Shown here: positions 42,797 through 51,435 of the stretch, piece after piece
Layout of the letters: each line of letters begins with the position of its first letter
Numbering within the stretch: position 1 is the first letter of the stretch
Source of the DNA: Azonexaceae bacterium
GTDB taxonomy: Bacteria; Pseudomonadota; Gammaproteobacteria; Burkholderiales; Rhodocyclaceae
DNA length: 51,619 nt
Direction of reading: 5' to 3'
NCBI GenBank assembly: GCA_009469685.1
Contig: SSTA01000098.1
Span: 1-51,619, forward strand
The notes under the pieces: generated by a model
Database searches by the model: none
Told to the model about the DNA's origin: nothing
Seen by the model: only the letters and a program-made list of their open reading frames with translations
Program-made: the position numbers and the translations under genes

Positions 42797-43786
42797 ATGC
42801 GCCACCCTACCCAGGTCCTCTATTCCGGCGAGCAGCCGTTTCCCATTCTGCCTGCAGTAGACCATTACGCCGGATCGGAAAAGCTGATCTCCAAAGCCCT
42901 TGAACTCCAAGCCGACCTTGGGCCGATCTTCGACGTGACCTGCGATTGCGAAGACGGTGCGCGAGCCGGTGCGGAGAGCGAGCATGCGCATATGGCAGCG
43001 GCGATGATTGCCTCACCCGCCAACCGGTTCGGACGGGTCGCCCTGCGCATTCATGATGTCACGCACCCACACTGGCGCCGTGACTTGGAGATCGTCGTGC
43101 CACGCGCGGGCGACCGGCTCCCCTTCGTCACCCTGCCGAAACCTCAAGGCGTCAAGGATGTCCAGATCCAAATCGCCGGGCTACGGGAAATCGAGGCCGC
43201 CCACGGCGTCGCCCGACCGATTCCCGTTCATGTTCTGATCGAGACTCATGGCGCGCTGCGCCAGGTCTGGGACATCGCCGCTCTCCCCGGTGTCGAGAGC
43301 CTGGATTTCGGACTCATGGACTTTGTTTCCGGTCACCACGGTGCCATTCCCGGGCGGGCGATGACCAGCCCGGGACAATTCGATCATCCGCTGATTGCCC
43401 GCGCCAAGACGGAAATCGCCGCAGCGGCCCTGGCTCACGGCGTCGTCCCCACCCACAACGTGACGACGGAACTCAAGGACCGGGAGATCATCCGAGGCGA
43501 CGCCCGGAGAGCCCGTGAGGAGTTTGGCTTCCTGCGGATGTGGAGCATCCATCCCAATCAGATCCTGCCCATCGTCGAAGCGCTCCGGCCGGATTTTTCC
43601 GATGTCGAGACTGCTCTGGACATTCTCGCAAAGGCACAGGACCACGACTGGGGACCGGTCCAGCATGGCGGCAAGCTCCACGACCGCGCATCCTACCGTT
43701 ACTGGTGGGACCTCCTTGCCCGCGCTCGATCCACCGGCATGCCCATTCCGGCCGAAGCCCAGACCCGCTTCTTCGGCGGCGACTGA
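42797..43786 (+). CDS. HpcH/HpaI aldolase-citrate lyase family CoA-ester lyase (CitE/malyl-CoA lyase-like)
   Basis: 329 aa from ATG 42797 (MRHPTQVLYSGEQ); the frame opens at 42773 without a better site. It shows FDVTCDCEDGARAG (metal-binding acidic residues), RVALRIHDVTHP, TLPKPQGVKDV, VLIETHGALRQV with the second metal-ligand Glu, and LDFGLMDFVSGHHGAI. The family cleaves or forms malyl-CoA, methylmalyl-CoA or citramalyl-CoA. The 329-residue length fits the longer betaproteobacterial type rather than CitE beta subunits. No citF/citD genes are present, so citrate lyase itself is unlikely. Substrate not assigned. Confidence 0.85.
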   Translation: MRHPTQVLYSGEQPFPILPAVDHYAGSEKLISKALELQADLGPIFDVTCDCEDGARAGAESEHAHMAAAMIASPANRFGRVALRIHDVTHPHWRRDLEIVVPRAGDRLPFVTLPKPQGVKDVQIQIAGLREIEAAHGVARPIPVHVLIETHGALRQVWDIAALPGVESLDFGLMDFVSGHHGAIPGRAMTSPGQFDHPLIARAKTEIAAAALAHGVVPTHNVTTELKDREIIRGDARRAREEFGFLRMWSIHPNQILPIVEALRPDFSDVETALDILAKAQDHDWGPVQHGGKLHDRASYRYWWDLLARARSTGMPIPAEAQTRFFGGD

Positions 43787-43805
43787 TACCCATTCAGTCT
43801 CGATC

Positions 43806-44525
43806 TTGCTGCCGATACTGTACCGGGACGACCGTGTGGTGGTCATCGACAAGCCGCCCGGGCTCCTGGTCCATCGTTCCCAAGTGGACCGGCGCGAAAC
43901 CCGATTCGCGATACAGCTCCTGCGGGACCAGATCGGTCGACGCGTCTGGCCCGCCCATCGTCTGGACCGAGGAACTTCAGGGGTGTTGATCTTCGGCCTC
44001 GACCCGGAGACGGCAGCATTTCTCGGGCGCCAATTCGCCTCTGGCGAAATTGCCAAAACCTACCGGGCTCTGGTCCGCGGCCACCCACCTGAGCAGCTCA
44101 CGATTGACCACCCCCTCGACCGGGTTGAGGATCCCTACTTGCTGGGGCCCAGCCCATCCTCCGGAACCCAAGAAGCCTGCACCCGCCTGCGGCGGCTCGC
44201 GCGCTTCGAGCTCGACATCCCGATCGATCGTTATCCCACCAGCCGCTACGCCCTGGTCGAGCTACTTCCGGAGACTGGCCGTCGCCACCAGTTGCGCCGC
44301 CACCTCAAGCACATTGCCCACCCCATCATCGGCGATGCCACCTACGGGAAGGGGCGACACAATCGCTTCTTTGCCGAGCACTTCGACTGCCATCGTCTGC
44401 TTCTGGCCTGCACGGGCTTGGTGTGGCGCCACCCCGACGATGGGCGAGGCATCGAAACGAAAACGCCAGTGGGCGACACCTTCGCCGCGACACTGGCGCT
44501 ACTGGGCTGGACCGACGATCAGTAG
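43806..44525 (+). CDS. truC: tRNA pseudouridine(65) synthase TruC
   Basis: About 239 aa. The sequence from LLPILYRDDRVVVIDKPPGL is clearly RluA-family, with HRLDRGTSGVLIF containing the catalytic Asp, RPHQLRRH-like RRHQLRRHLKHI and GDATYGKGRHNRFF. The combination HRSQVDRRETRFA and length point to TruC, which modifies U65 of tRNA-Ile and tRNA-Asp. No ATG is available. TTG 43806 is a plausible start just after the preceding stop, but the frame is open further upstream over the lyase gene, so the start is uncertain. The end overlaps the convergent CBS gene by 7 bp. Confidence 0.88.
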   Translation: MLPILYRDDRVVVIDKPPGLLVHRSQVDRRETRFAIQLLRDQIGRRVWPAHRLDRGTSGVLIFGLDPETAAFLGRQFASGEIAKTYRALVRGHPPEQLTIDHPLDRVEDPYLLGPSPSSGTQEACTRLRRLARFELDIPIDRYPTSRYALVELLPETGRRHQLRRHLKHIAHPIIGDATYGKGRHNRFFAEHFDCHRLLLACTGLVWRHPDDGRGIETKTPVGDTFAATLALLGWTDDQ

Positions 44526-44959
44526 CCGATCGAGGATTCCAGTTCTTCCTGGCGCTTGATCTCCCTCTCCAGGTCGATCAAATCGGCACCCAAAGCATCC
44601 CGGGCAGAAACCATCCCCACCGGACCACCATCGTCGTCGACGACCGGGACATGCCGAAAGCCGCCCTCAGCCATCATGTGAAGGGCATAGGCCAGGGGCT
44701 TGCCGGCCCGGATGGTCTGCAGATCTGTAACCATCACTTGGGAGACCCGCGTCTTGTCCGGGTCAAGTCCGGCCGCCAACACTTTATTCAGCGCATCCCG
44801 CTCGGTAAAGATGCCCGCAATACGCCCGGCGTCTACGATCAGTAAGGCACCAATCTTCTTCTGCGCCATCAATCGACAGGCTTCGCGGACGGTGTCGTTT
44901 CTTCCAGCAGTAATCAGGGGGCGTCCGGCAATGACGTCGCGGATGAGTCTCCTGGGCAT
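44519..44959 (-). CDS. Tandem CBS-domain protein
   Basis: 146 aa made of a CBS pair with no other domain. CBS1 includes VREACRLMAQKKIGALLIVDAGRIAG-like residues (about 22-55) and the ITERD-type IFTERDAL; CBS2 includes LAYALHMMAEGGFRHVPVVD and MVSARDALG. Such stand-alone pairs usually bind adenosyl nucleotides and sense energy state or modulate partners. AGAGGAGAAG precedes the ATG. The partner is unknown. Confidence 0.9.
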   Translation of the reverse strand: MPRRLIRDVIAGRPLITAGRNDTVREACRLMAQKKIGALLIVDAGRIAGIFTERDALNKVLAAGLDPDKTRVSQVMVTDLQTIRAGKPLAYALHMMAEGGFRHVPVVDDDGGPVGMVSARDALGADLIDLEREIKRQEELESSIGY

Positions 44960-45478
44960 GGTCTTCTCCTCTGTTAAGTGCTCTAACTCTCATGGTGGCC
45001 GACTTCTCCCGGGTTTGCAAGGCCGTACCCTGGGGACTTCCCGGAGTGAGTTCTGGCCACCGCAGGACGCCCAAAAAAACGATTACGGGCGTTTTTTACA
45101 TTTAAGCCGTTCATGCAACTTTTTAGCTTAATAACACCTTATTCGCCATATTTCAATCCGACTCCCCCGCAATTTCCCCTTCCTGGATGACCTCGCAACC
45201 CCCTTTTCATTGGGCGCTCGATCGAACTGTTCACCGATGAAAGTGGGGACACGGGGCCAACGGTAAAGGGCCTGCGCCTCCGGCGCTTACGGCAGACTAC
45301 CCCGGCGGCGGTTTCCCGGTTGGAAAGGGCAAGCAACCCTGCCCGCTGCAGCCCCCTTGCTGACCGCAGCATCGATTGGCCAACGGGCTCTCGCCCCTGG
45401 GACGTTAAGGAATTCACGCGTGTGCGGGTAGCGCCAACTTATAATGGCCCGTCACCCTCCGGGTCTCCCAAGCCATCC
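44960..45478. other. Intergenic region upstream of prsT
   Basis: No gene is supported; the open frame continuing upstream of prsT to 45320 has no protein-like pattern. It contains a plus-strand hairpin with T-run (45067-45097), an AT-rich segment (45092-45150) that may hold promoters for the divergent CBS and prsT genes, and otherwise nothing recognisable. I found no -24/-12 element here. Confidence 0.5.
45067..45097 (+). terminator. Terminator-like hairpin
   Basis: ACGCCC/GGGCGT (45067-45072 and 45087-45092) with a 14-nt loop and TTTTTT. No plus-strand gene ends nearby, so its role is unclear. Confidence 0.45.
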
Positions 45479-48268
45479 ATGCGCCTGCGTTCATCCCTGC
45501 TCGTCCTGCCCGCCATTTCCCTCGTCGCCTACGCCCACGCCGCCGACCCCAAGGCAGCCCGATATTACGAGGACGCCCTCAAGCGTTACGAAATGCAGGA
45601 CTTGAACGGGACGATCATCCAGCTCAAGAATGCGATCCAGATCGATCGCAACATGCTGGCCGCCCAACTGTTAATGGGCAAGGTCGCCCTGGCCAATGGC
45701 GATCTGCCGACCGCAGAAGCCGCTTTCGAGGAAGCGCTGCGCCTGGGCGTCAGCCGTGCCGAGGTCTCGATTCCGCTGGGCCAGGCCTATCTCCTCCAAG
45801 GCAAGTTCGACACGCTTCTGGAGCGAATCTCCGCCGTGGGACTCCCCGCGACGACGCAATCCGAAGTGCTTCTGCTGCGCGCCAATGCCCTGGCCAACAA
45901 GGGCAATCGGCAGGCGTCCCTGCGAATGCTTGAAGAAGCCCTGGCGGTTGACGCCAAATCGGTCAACGCCCGTCTTGCCCTCGCGATGGTGCATATCCAG
46001 GCTGGCGATTTCCAGCGGGCGCGCGCTTTTGTCGATGAAGCCAACAAACTTGCGCCGAACGATGCCGGGGCCCTGACCATGACGGCTTCCATCGCCCACG
46101 CACGAGGCGACCTGGCGGGTGCCCTCGAAGCCTACGGCAAGGCCATCGAGAGAGGACCGAAATTGATCGATGCGCGGGTTGCCCGAGCCGCTTTGCTCAT
46201 CGACCTGGGACGTCTGGACGAGGCTGATCGGGATTTGACCGAATCGCTGCAACTGGTGCCCAACGAACCTCGGGCTTCCTATCTGCGTTCGCTGATTGCG
46301 GCATCCCGCGGCGACAGCGCCACGGCAAAAGCGGCGCTGAAGCAGGTGACCGATACCCTGGATCGCGTCCCGGCCAACATTCTGACGGCCAATCGACAAA
46401 TGCACTTTCTGGTGGCTTTGGCCCACTATGGGCAGGGCAATCAGGAGCGCGCGGTCGACTATCTGGCTACCTTTCTGCGGGAAAATCCCAATGACCCGCC
46501 GGCCACCAAGCTTCTGGCCAAGATTTACCTGGAGCGGGATGACAAGACCCGCGTCATCGCCCTGCTCGAACCGCTGCTGCGCATCCAGCCCAAGGATCCA
46601 AACGCGCTCTCCCTACTGGCCATGGCGCACATGCAGGACCACAACTACCGCAAGGCCGCGGAGCTGCTCGATCGAGCCACCAAGATCACCGAAGACGGAA
46701 ATCTGAGAACCTCTTACGGCTTCAGCCTCATGGGATCGGGCAATGTCGACTCGGGCATCGAACAACTGCGTCAGGTCTTCAATCGGGATCCTCGGCAGTC
46801 CCGGGCCGGCCTGATGCTCTCGGCACTCCAACTTCAGTCCGGCGAACCCAAACGTGCCATCGAAGTCCTGGACCGCATGGTCAAGGCCGATCCGGAAAAC
46901 CTGACCGCCCTCAACATGCTCGGCGTCGCGAAGGCCGCCCAGGGCGACCGCGCGGGAGCCAGGAAGACCTACGAGCAGGTTCTCGCCAAGGATGCGGGCT
47001 ATCAGGCTGCAGCCCTCAATCTCGCTCGCCTCGATCTCGTCGAGGGCAAGACGGACCAGGCCCGCCAGCGCCTGAATCGCGTGCTGCAAAGCGATCCGAG
47101 CAATGTCGATGCGATGATCGATCTCTCCGCAACCGAAGAAAAAGCCGGCAACACCAAGGAAGCGGTGCGCTGGATGGAAAAAGCCCGGGACGAGCCCAGC
47201 GGCGCAGTACGCGGCGCGATCCGACTGAGCCGCCTGCACTTGCGCCTCAACTCCCCCGACGCTGCCGTCGCCGCGGCGAAGGATGCCGTTTCACGGGATG
47301 CCGAAAATCTGACTTCCCTCGAAAACCTCGCCCGCGTCCAATTGGCCGTCGGTGACCGGAGGGCAGCCCGCGAAACCCTGGCGGATATGGCGCGCTATGC
47401 CAATTACGACGCCGAGAAGCAGCTCGCGGTCGCCAACCTACAGCTCGCCGCCGGGAATCCCTCCGGAGGAGCGTACAGCCTCGAGAAGGCGCTCGGAACG
47501 AAACCCGACTGGATTCCCGCCCTGGCGCTCTACACGGAAATTCACATTGCCCAGAACGATTTCGCCAAAGCCGAACAGCGCATCAAGACCATTGCGGAGA
47601 AGAATCAGGGATCGCTCCTCGCCAGCAGGCTGTCGGGAGACCTCGCCTTTGCCCGCCGCCAATTCCCGGCAGCGCTCAATCACTACGCCAATGTCCAGCG
47701 TAAGGAAAATTCCCAAGACATCGCGATCCGAATTTTCCGTACCCACGTCGCCGCGGGCGAACCCGGCAAAGGCATGGGGGCACTCGAGAAGTGGCATCGC
47801 GAGCATCCGGAAAATCTGGCGGTTCTGCGCATCCTCGCCGACGGCCACCTGCAAAGCAACAACCTCAAGGCTGCCCGGACCGCCTACGAAAAGATTCTTG
47901 CCAGTCGCCCCGACGATGGCGAAATCCTCAACAATCTGGCCCAGGTCGCCCTGCAGCAGGGCGACACCGGAGCCTTGAAATTCGCCGAGCGGGCGGTCGC
48001 CGCCCGCCCTCAGGATGCCCGCTTCATCGACACCCTGGGTTGGATTCAGGTTCGCCAGGGCCAGGTCGACAAGGGGCTTGCCTTGCTTCGCGATGCGCGA
48101 CTGCGCGAGGCGGCCAACGCCGACATCCGCTTTCACCTCGCCTATGCGCTCAATCGGGTGGGGCGCAAGGCCGAGGCCCGGGACGAGATCAACGAAGCGT
48201 TCAAGATCGGCGGCCGATTCGAGGACGCCGAACAGGCCAGAAAACTTCAGGCCGAGCTGAGTCGATGA
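45479..48268 (+). CDS. prsT: PEP-CTERM system TPR-repeat protein PrsT
   Basis: 929 aa from ATG 45479 with a signal peptide (MRLRSSLLVLPAISLVAYAH, cleavage at AHA-ADPK). The rest is tetratricopeptide repeats, beginning AARYYEDALKRYEMQDLNG and TIIQLKNAIQIDRNMLAAQL, the characteristic start of this family. It continues through about twenty repeats to AEARDEINEAFKIGGRFED. PrsT occurs with exosortase and EPS genes and is thought to act in envelope assembly or export. Most members are lipoproteins, yet no lipobox cysteine is seen. Next downstream is an exosortase substrate. Confidence 0.9.
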   Translation: MRLRSSLLVLPAISLVAYAHAADPKAARYYEDALKRYEMQDLNGTIIQLKNAIQIDRNMLAAQLLMGKVALANGDLPTAEAAFEEALRLGVSRAEVSIPLGQAYLLQGKFDTLLERISAVGLPATTQSEVLLLRANALANKGNRQASLRMLEEALAVDAKSVNARLALAMVHIQAGDFQRARAFVDEANKLAPNDAGALTMTASIAHARGDLAGALEAYGKAIERGPKLIDARVARAALLIDLGRLDEADRDLTESLQLVPNEPRASYLRSLIAASRGDSATAKAALKQVTDTLDRVPANILTANRQMHFLVALAHYGQGNQERAVDYLATFLRENPNDPPATKLLAKIYLERDDKTRVIALLEPLLRIQPKDPNALSLLAMAHMQDHNYRKAAELLDRATKITEDGNLRTSYGFSLMGSGNVDSGIEQLRQVFNRDPRQSRAGLMLSALQLQSGEPKRAIEVLDRMVKADPENLTALNMLGVAKAAQGDRAGARKTYEQVLAKDAGYQAAALNLARLDLVEGKTDQARQRLNRVLQSDPSNVDAMIDLSATEEKAGNTKEAVRWMEKARDEPSGAVRGAIRLSRLHLRLNSPDAAVAAAKDAVSRDAENLTSLENLARVQLAVGDRRAARETLADMARYANYDAEKQLAVANLQLAAGNPSGGAYSLEKALGTKPDWIPALALYTEIHIAQNDFAKAEQRIKTIAEKNQGSLLASRLSGDLAFARRQFPAALNHYANVQRKENSQDIAIRIFRTHVAAGEPGKGMGALEKWHREHPENLAVLRILADGHLQSNNLKAARTAYEKILASRPDDGEILNNLAQVALQQGDTGALKFAERAVAARPQDARFIDTLGWIQVRQGQVDKGLALLRDARLREAANADIRFHLAYALNRVGRKAEARDEINEAFKIGGRFEDAEQARKLQAELSR

Positions 48269-48356
48269 CCGGAACCGTGTCGAGATTTCTTACACGCCGC
48301 CCTGGCGACAGCCAGGCACCGTTTTCATGTGTATGATTTAAAATGTAAAAATAAAC

Positions 48357-48372
48357 TGGTTCGATAATTGCT
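48357..48372 (+). promoter_or_regulatory. Sigma-54 promoter of the exosortase-sorted protein
   Basis: TGGTTCGATAATTGCT has GG and TTGCT with exact spacing, 40 bp before the ATG. PEP-CTERM protein genes are commonly under PrsK/PrsR and sigma-54 control, which this fits. Confidence 0.78.
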
Positions 48373-48411
48373 TAGTACAGGGCAACACGAGAATCTCCGG
48401 TAGAGGAAAAG

Positions 48412-49176
48412 ATGAACAAAGCCCGCGTTTCGATCATAGCCGCGACCCTAGGTCTGACCGCCCTGCTGGTTTCCGGTCAGGCGGCGGCGGTCACGACCAC
48501 CACTTGGAATTGGCCTGGTACAGTCTCCGATACCGAAGGCGGCGTCACCGGCACTCTGGCTGGTTACTCCTCTTCTGGCGTCGTAAACAACCTCACCGCC
48601 GAGACTCCGGTTTACTACGGCGCATCCTACGGCTGGGGCGTCTGCAGTTCCGGCGAGGATTGCCAGAGTCCGCAACATGCCATGGACAATGACGGCCGCA
48701 GAGAGTCGCTGTTGGTCACCTTCGCGTCCCAGCAAGTCAAGTTGACCGACATTCAGCTCGGCTGGGCTCAGCAGGGCACCACTTATGGCAGCGCCGACAT
48801 TTCCGTCGTCGCCTATGTCGGCTCGGGCAAGCCGACGATGACTGGCATCTCCTATAACGGCATCAGCACTTCCGCGGACTGGAAGGTGATCGGAAATTAT
48901 GCCAACGTTGCGCCGGACGCCAATTTGAGCCTCGGTAACACCACGGTCTATTCCAGCTTCTGGCTGATCGCCGCCTACAACCCAGTGTTCGGAACCTGTA
49001 CCGGTTGCGAAAGAGCTTCGGGCAATTACGATTACGCAAAGCTTTACTCGGTCACGGGTAGCAAGTCGGGTGGCGACCAGCAGGTTTCCGAACCCTCCTC
49101 GATGGCGCTGCTGGGCATTTCCATGCTCATCGGAACCATTGGCCTGCGTCGGCGCCAGAACCCCGTCGCAGAGTAA
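48412..49176 (+). CDS. Exosortase-dependent surface protein, XDP1-like, with PEP-CTERM-type signal
   Basis: 254 aa with signal peptide (IIAATLGLTALLVSGQAAA). The body resembles the XDP1 group: TTTTWNWPGTVSDTEGG, SPQHAMDNDGRRESLLVTF, VKLTDIQLGWAQQGT and ADISVVAYVG. The C-terminal sorting signal reads SEPSSMALLGISMLIGTIGL followed by RRR, so the motif is SEP instead of PEP. An exosortase should cut here and pass the protein to the surface or exopolysaccharide matrix. AGAGGAAAAG precedes the ATG, with a -24/-12 promoter upstream and a terminator downstream. It is independent of prsT transcription, judging by the promoter. Confidence 0.88.
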   Translation: MNKARVSIIAATLGLTALLVSGQAAAVTTTTWNWPGTVSDTEGGVTGTLAGYSSSGVVNNLTAETPVYYGASYGWGVCSSGEDCQSPQHAMDNDGRRESLLVTFASQQVKLTDIQLGWAQQGTTYGSADISVVAYVGSGKPTMTGISYNGISTSADWKVIGNYANVAPDANLSLGNTTVYSSFWLIAAYNPVFGTCTGCERASGNYDYAKLYSVTGSKSGGDQQVSEPSSMALLGISMLIGTIGLRRRQNPVAE

Positions 49177-49196
49177 GCCCGCGAGGGTTCAAGCAA

Positions 49197-49223
49197 ACGG
49201 CCCGCGATGCGGGCCGTTTTTTT
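49197..49223 (+). terminator. Intrinsic terminator after the PEP-CTERM gene
   Basis: ACGGCCCGC-GAT-GCGGGCCGT is followed by TTTTTT. Confidence 0.9.
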
Positions 49224-49253
49224 GCTGAGTCTCCCGAAGACTCCGCCGGGGGA

Positions 49254-49745
49254 TCAGCAGGGTTTCCCGGCCTTGCACCCCTTGAGCAACCATAGGGAAA
49301 TGACCCCCGCCGCCTCGTTGGCCATTGCCTTGCGAGCCATCGAGCCGGCGTCTCGGCCGGAATTCGTCTTCAGCAGCGGGTCCGCCCCTGCTTCGAGCAA
49401 CAATTGGGTGTGCTTGGCATTCTGGGTGTAGGCGGCCATATGGAGCGGCGTCGCCCCCTCCTTATCGCGCGCGTTAGGGTCGGCCCCGGCAGTAATCAGC
49501 GCCTTCAGAGCGGAGAGGTCCGGATTGGTGGCCGCCAGATGCAGGGGGGTCGAACCCAGTTCAGTCCTGACGTCCCGCGCTGCAGGATTTTCCTTGAGGA
49601 TGGCCTGCACCTGCTTCCCGTTCCCGATCCGGGCCGCGTCGTGGATAGCTTGATCGTGGGCTCCCAGGGTCTCTGCCAGAGCCGGCGACGCCGCGATCCA
49701 GACAGCCAGACCGGCAACCAGCACGCTGCTTCGATAGCGATCCAT
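49254..49745 (-). CDS. Exported ankyrin-repeat protein
   Basis: 163 aa from ATG 49745, selected for the GGAGGA site 6-7 nt upstream. The signal peptide is RYRSSVLVAGLAVWIAASPA with cleavage near ALA-ETLG. Three to four ankyrin repeats follow: DQAIHDAARIGNGKQVQAIL, GSTPLHLAATNPDLSALKAL, GATPLHMAAYTQNAKHTQLL, and a last divergent one with AGSMARKAMANEAAG. The C-terminus is KGCKAGKPC, with two cysteines. Periplasmic ankyrin proteins bind partners; the target here is unknown. Confidence 0.88.
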   Translation of the reverse strand: MDRYRSSVLVAGLAVWIAASPALAETLGAHDQAIHDAARIGNGKQVQAILKENPAARDVRTELGSTPLHLAATNPDLSALKALITAGADPNARDKEGATPLHMAAYTQNAKHTQLLLEAGADPLLKTNSGRDAGSMARKAMANEAAGVISLWLLKGCKAGKPC

Positions 49746-50178
49746 GAATTTCCTCCGCGGGCAATGGGTGAAGGTGGTGAGTCTAGCCTCAATGGAGTTT
49801 AGACAGATTGATCGACTGCAAAATCGCGCGGCCTGACGCAATTCTTTCCTGTCGGGAGGAGGTCAGGCTCGCCCAGGTGCGTCAGAAGCTTCTTCACCTC
49901 GGTCAGGTCGTCGATGAAAGCGATCACTTGCAGAATTTTCTGACGTGGCTTTTCAAGGAATGCGCCGAAGGCGAGCCGTTCATCACCCCGGGCGTCCGGT
50001 TTCGGCGCCCGATTGACCGCGCCTCGTGGCGACACCCATGCCGCTTCCCTGGCCTTCGATTCTGCATCTGCTTGCTGCCGGGACCTTTATCGCCATAGTT
50101 GGCCTCAATGCCCGCCGCACACCTTTCCGGAGACCTGACTGGCGACGCCCGGGCCGCTTGAGCAGCGGCCCGGCGGGG
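49746..50178. other. Gap with possible transposase-tail remnant
   Basis: On the minus strand a frame at 49799-50035 reads KPRQKILQVIAFIDDLTEVK and KLLTHLGEPDLLP. It loosely resembles the end of IS91-type transposases (a V-I-A-F-I ... HLG pattern), but no catalytic part exists. A hairpin GGGCCGCT/AGCGGCCC (about 50150-50173) without a T-tract lies just after the ATP-grasp gene. Nothing else is recognised. Confidence 0.3.
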
Positions 50179-51330
50179 CTACCAATGCCAGTGATGTTTC
50201 TTGATTCCCATGCGGTTGTTTCGCGGCGAGCGCATATGATTCCTCGGCGGCGAGTAAAGGAGGTGGTCCAGCCCTCGCTCGTGCAAACATGAAACGAACT
50301 TCTCGTCGAAGAAGCTGCTCCTGTATGCGTGTTGCGACAGGTCTATGTCGCCAAATGCGTTTACCTCCAGTATTTTTGGGCCGTCCGCGCAGAGCGCTAT
50401 ATCCCATCCAGGGCAAATGAACCCCGGAAACGCTTTCTGGGCGTCAGTTACCAGGTCAATGACCTCGCTCCATTTTGGAACCTGGAATCCTACAATTTCG
50501 GCGTTGGTTGTCGGGTGTTTTGGGATTTCTGTCTGTTGCAGCCCAACGCCCGAGATAGCGCGAATGACTTTTCCTGTCTTAATGTCTACGGCCGCAAGCA
50601 TGTTGCCGCTGGCGCCGTGTTCAAAATTATCGGAATCCCTAATTCCTGCGTTTATTTTCAGTATGGCCTTTGTAACCCGTGCCTCATTCTGCGTCAGGAA
50701 TGTATGAATGCGCAGGCCGGAAATCTTGTCGGATCCTGTCAAGGTCCGCAGATCTTGATGTGAGGAGAGTGGCTCTTGGAATATCCATCCCAGCGTTCCT
50801 CCTGCGTCCAACGATGTGCAGAAGTCTTCAATTGAATCCGCGTTCCCATTTCCGAATAACACTTTACTTCCATCGAAGCCTTTTACCAAAGTGTTGCCTC
50901 TGCCGTATGATCCGAAGGCGCGCTTGATATAAACTGGAAGGTTTCCAGATTGAGAGAAGAATTGTGCGACCTGTTCTGTTGACTGCAGTTGGGGTATGCA
51001 AGAGGGGCGTATGCAGCGATACGTAGCCTTCACCTCCGGTATTGGAAACTTGAGCCCCGACAGAAGTCCATACATCGTGAATTTGTCCAAGCTCAAAAAT
51101 CGCGAATAGTCGTCAATAAGCATGTCCTCGATGGCCGCTTGAGTTCTCTGTCCGCCAAAGGCCGCTTTCGTGGCCCATGGAATGTCATTCTTATACAGTT
51201 GAAAATCGATGTATTCTGAATAACCAAGGCGGGTCTTGGAGAAGCGTAGCCGCGTTGCTTCAATAATCAGCGAGAGGAGTGAGCGGCTCGACAACGAGGC
51301 GGCGCGTTTGTATGTATTCAGTAGTTTCAT
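50179..51330 (-). CDS. ATP-grasp domain protein (sugar-transfer-associated type)
   Basis: 383 aa. The ATP-grasp core is visible as LPVYIKRAFGSYGRGNTLVK (nucleotide-binding Lys and Gly-rich loop), GWIFQEPLSSHQDLRTLTG, SGLRIHTFLT and FPGFICPGWDIALCADGPKI followed by LEVNAFGDIDL, where Glu and Asn bind Mg. It most resembles the sugar-transfer-associated ATP-grasp family found in exopolysaccharide loci. Its codons and base content are clearly more AT-rich than the rest of the window, and an insertion sequence lies 105 bp upstream, both signs of transfer. The C-terminus (RNNRMGIKKHHWHW) is unusual. The substrate is unknown; a role in surface-polysaccharide decoration is inferred. Confidence 0.75.
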   Translation of the reverse strand: MKLLNTYKRAASLSSRSLLSLIIEATRLRFSKTRLGYSEYIDFQLYKNDIPWATKAAFGGQRTQAAIEDMLIDDYSRFLSLDKFTMYGLLSGLKFPIPEVKATYRCIRPSCIPQLQSTEQVAQFFSQSGNLPVYIKRAFGSYGRGNTLVKGFDGSKVLFGNGNADSIEDFCTSLDAGGTLGWIFQEPLSSHQDLRTLTGSDKISGLRIHTFLTQNEARVTKAILKINAGIRDSDNFEHGASGNMLAAVDIKTGKVIRAISGVGLQQTEIPKHPTTNAEIVGFQVPKWSEVIDLVTDAQKAFPGFICPGWDIALCADGPKILEVNAFGDIDLSQHAYRSSFFDEKFVSCLHERGLDHLLYSPPRNHMRSPRNNRMGIKKHHWHW

Positions 51331-51435
51331 TTCGTTGAGAAGTCAATGAAGTCGAAGCGAGCGGATTTCGCGATCGTGGATTTATCGATTCCTTTCAAGA
51401 AACACATCCTAACTAATTGAAAGTTTGGATGGTTT

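Noticed and set aside
45139..45417. Small minus-strand open frame before prsT
   Set aside because: Arg/Gly-rich shadow translation, no ribosome site, no motif.
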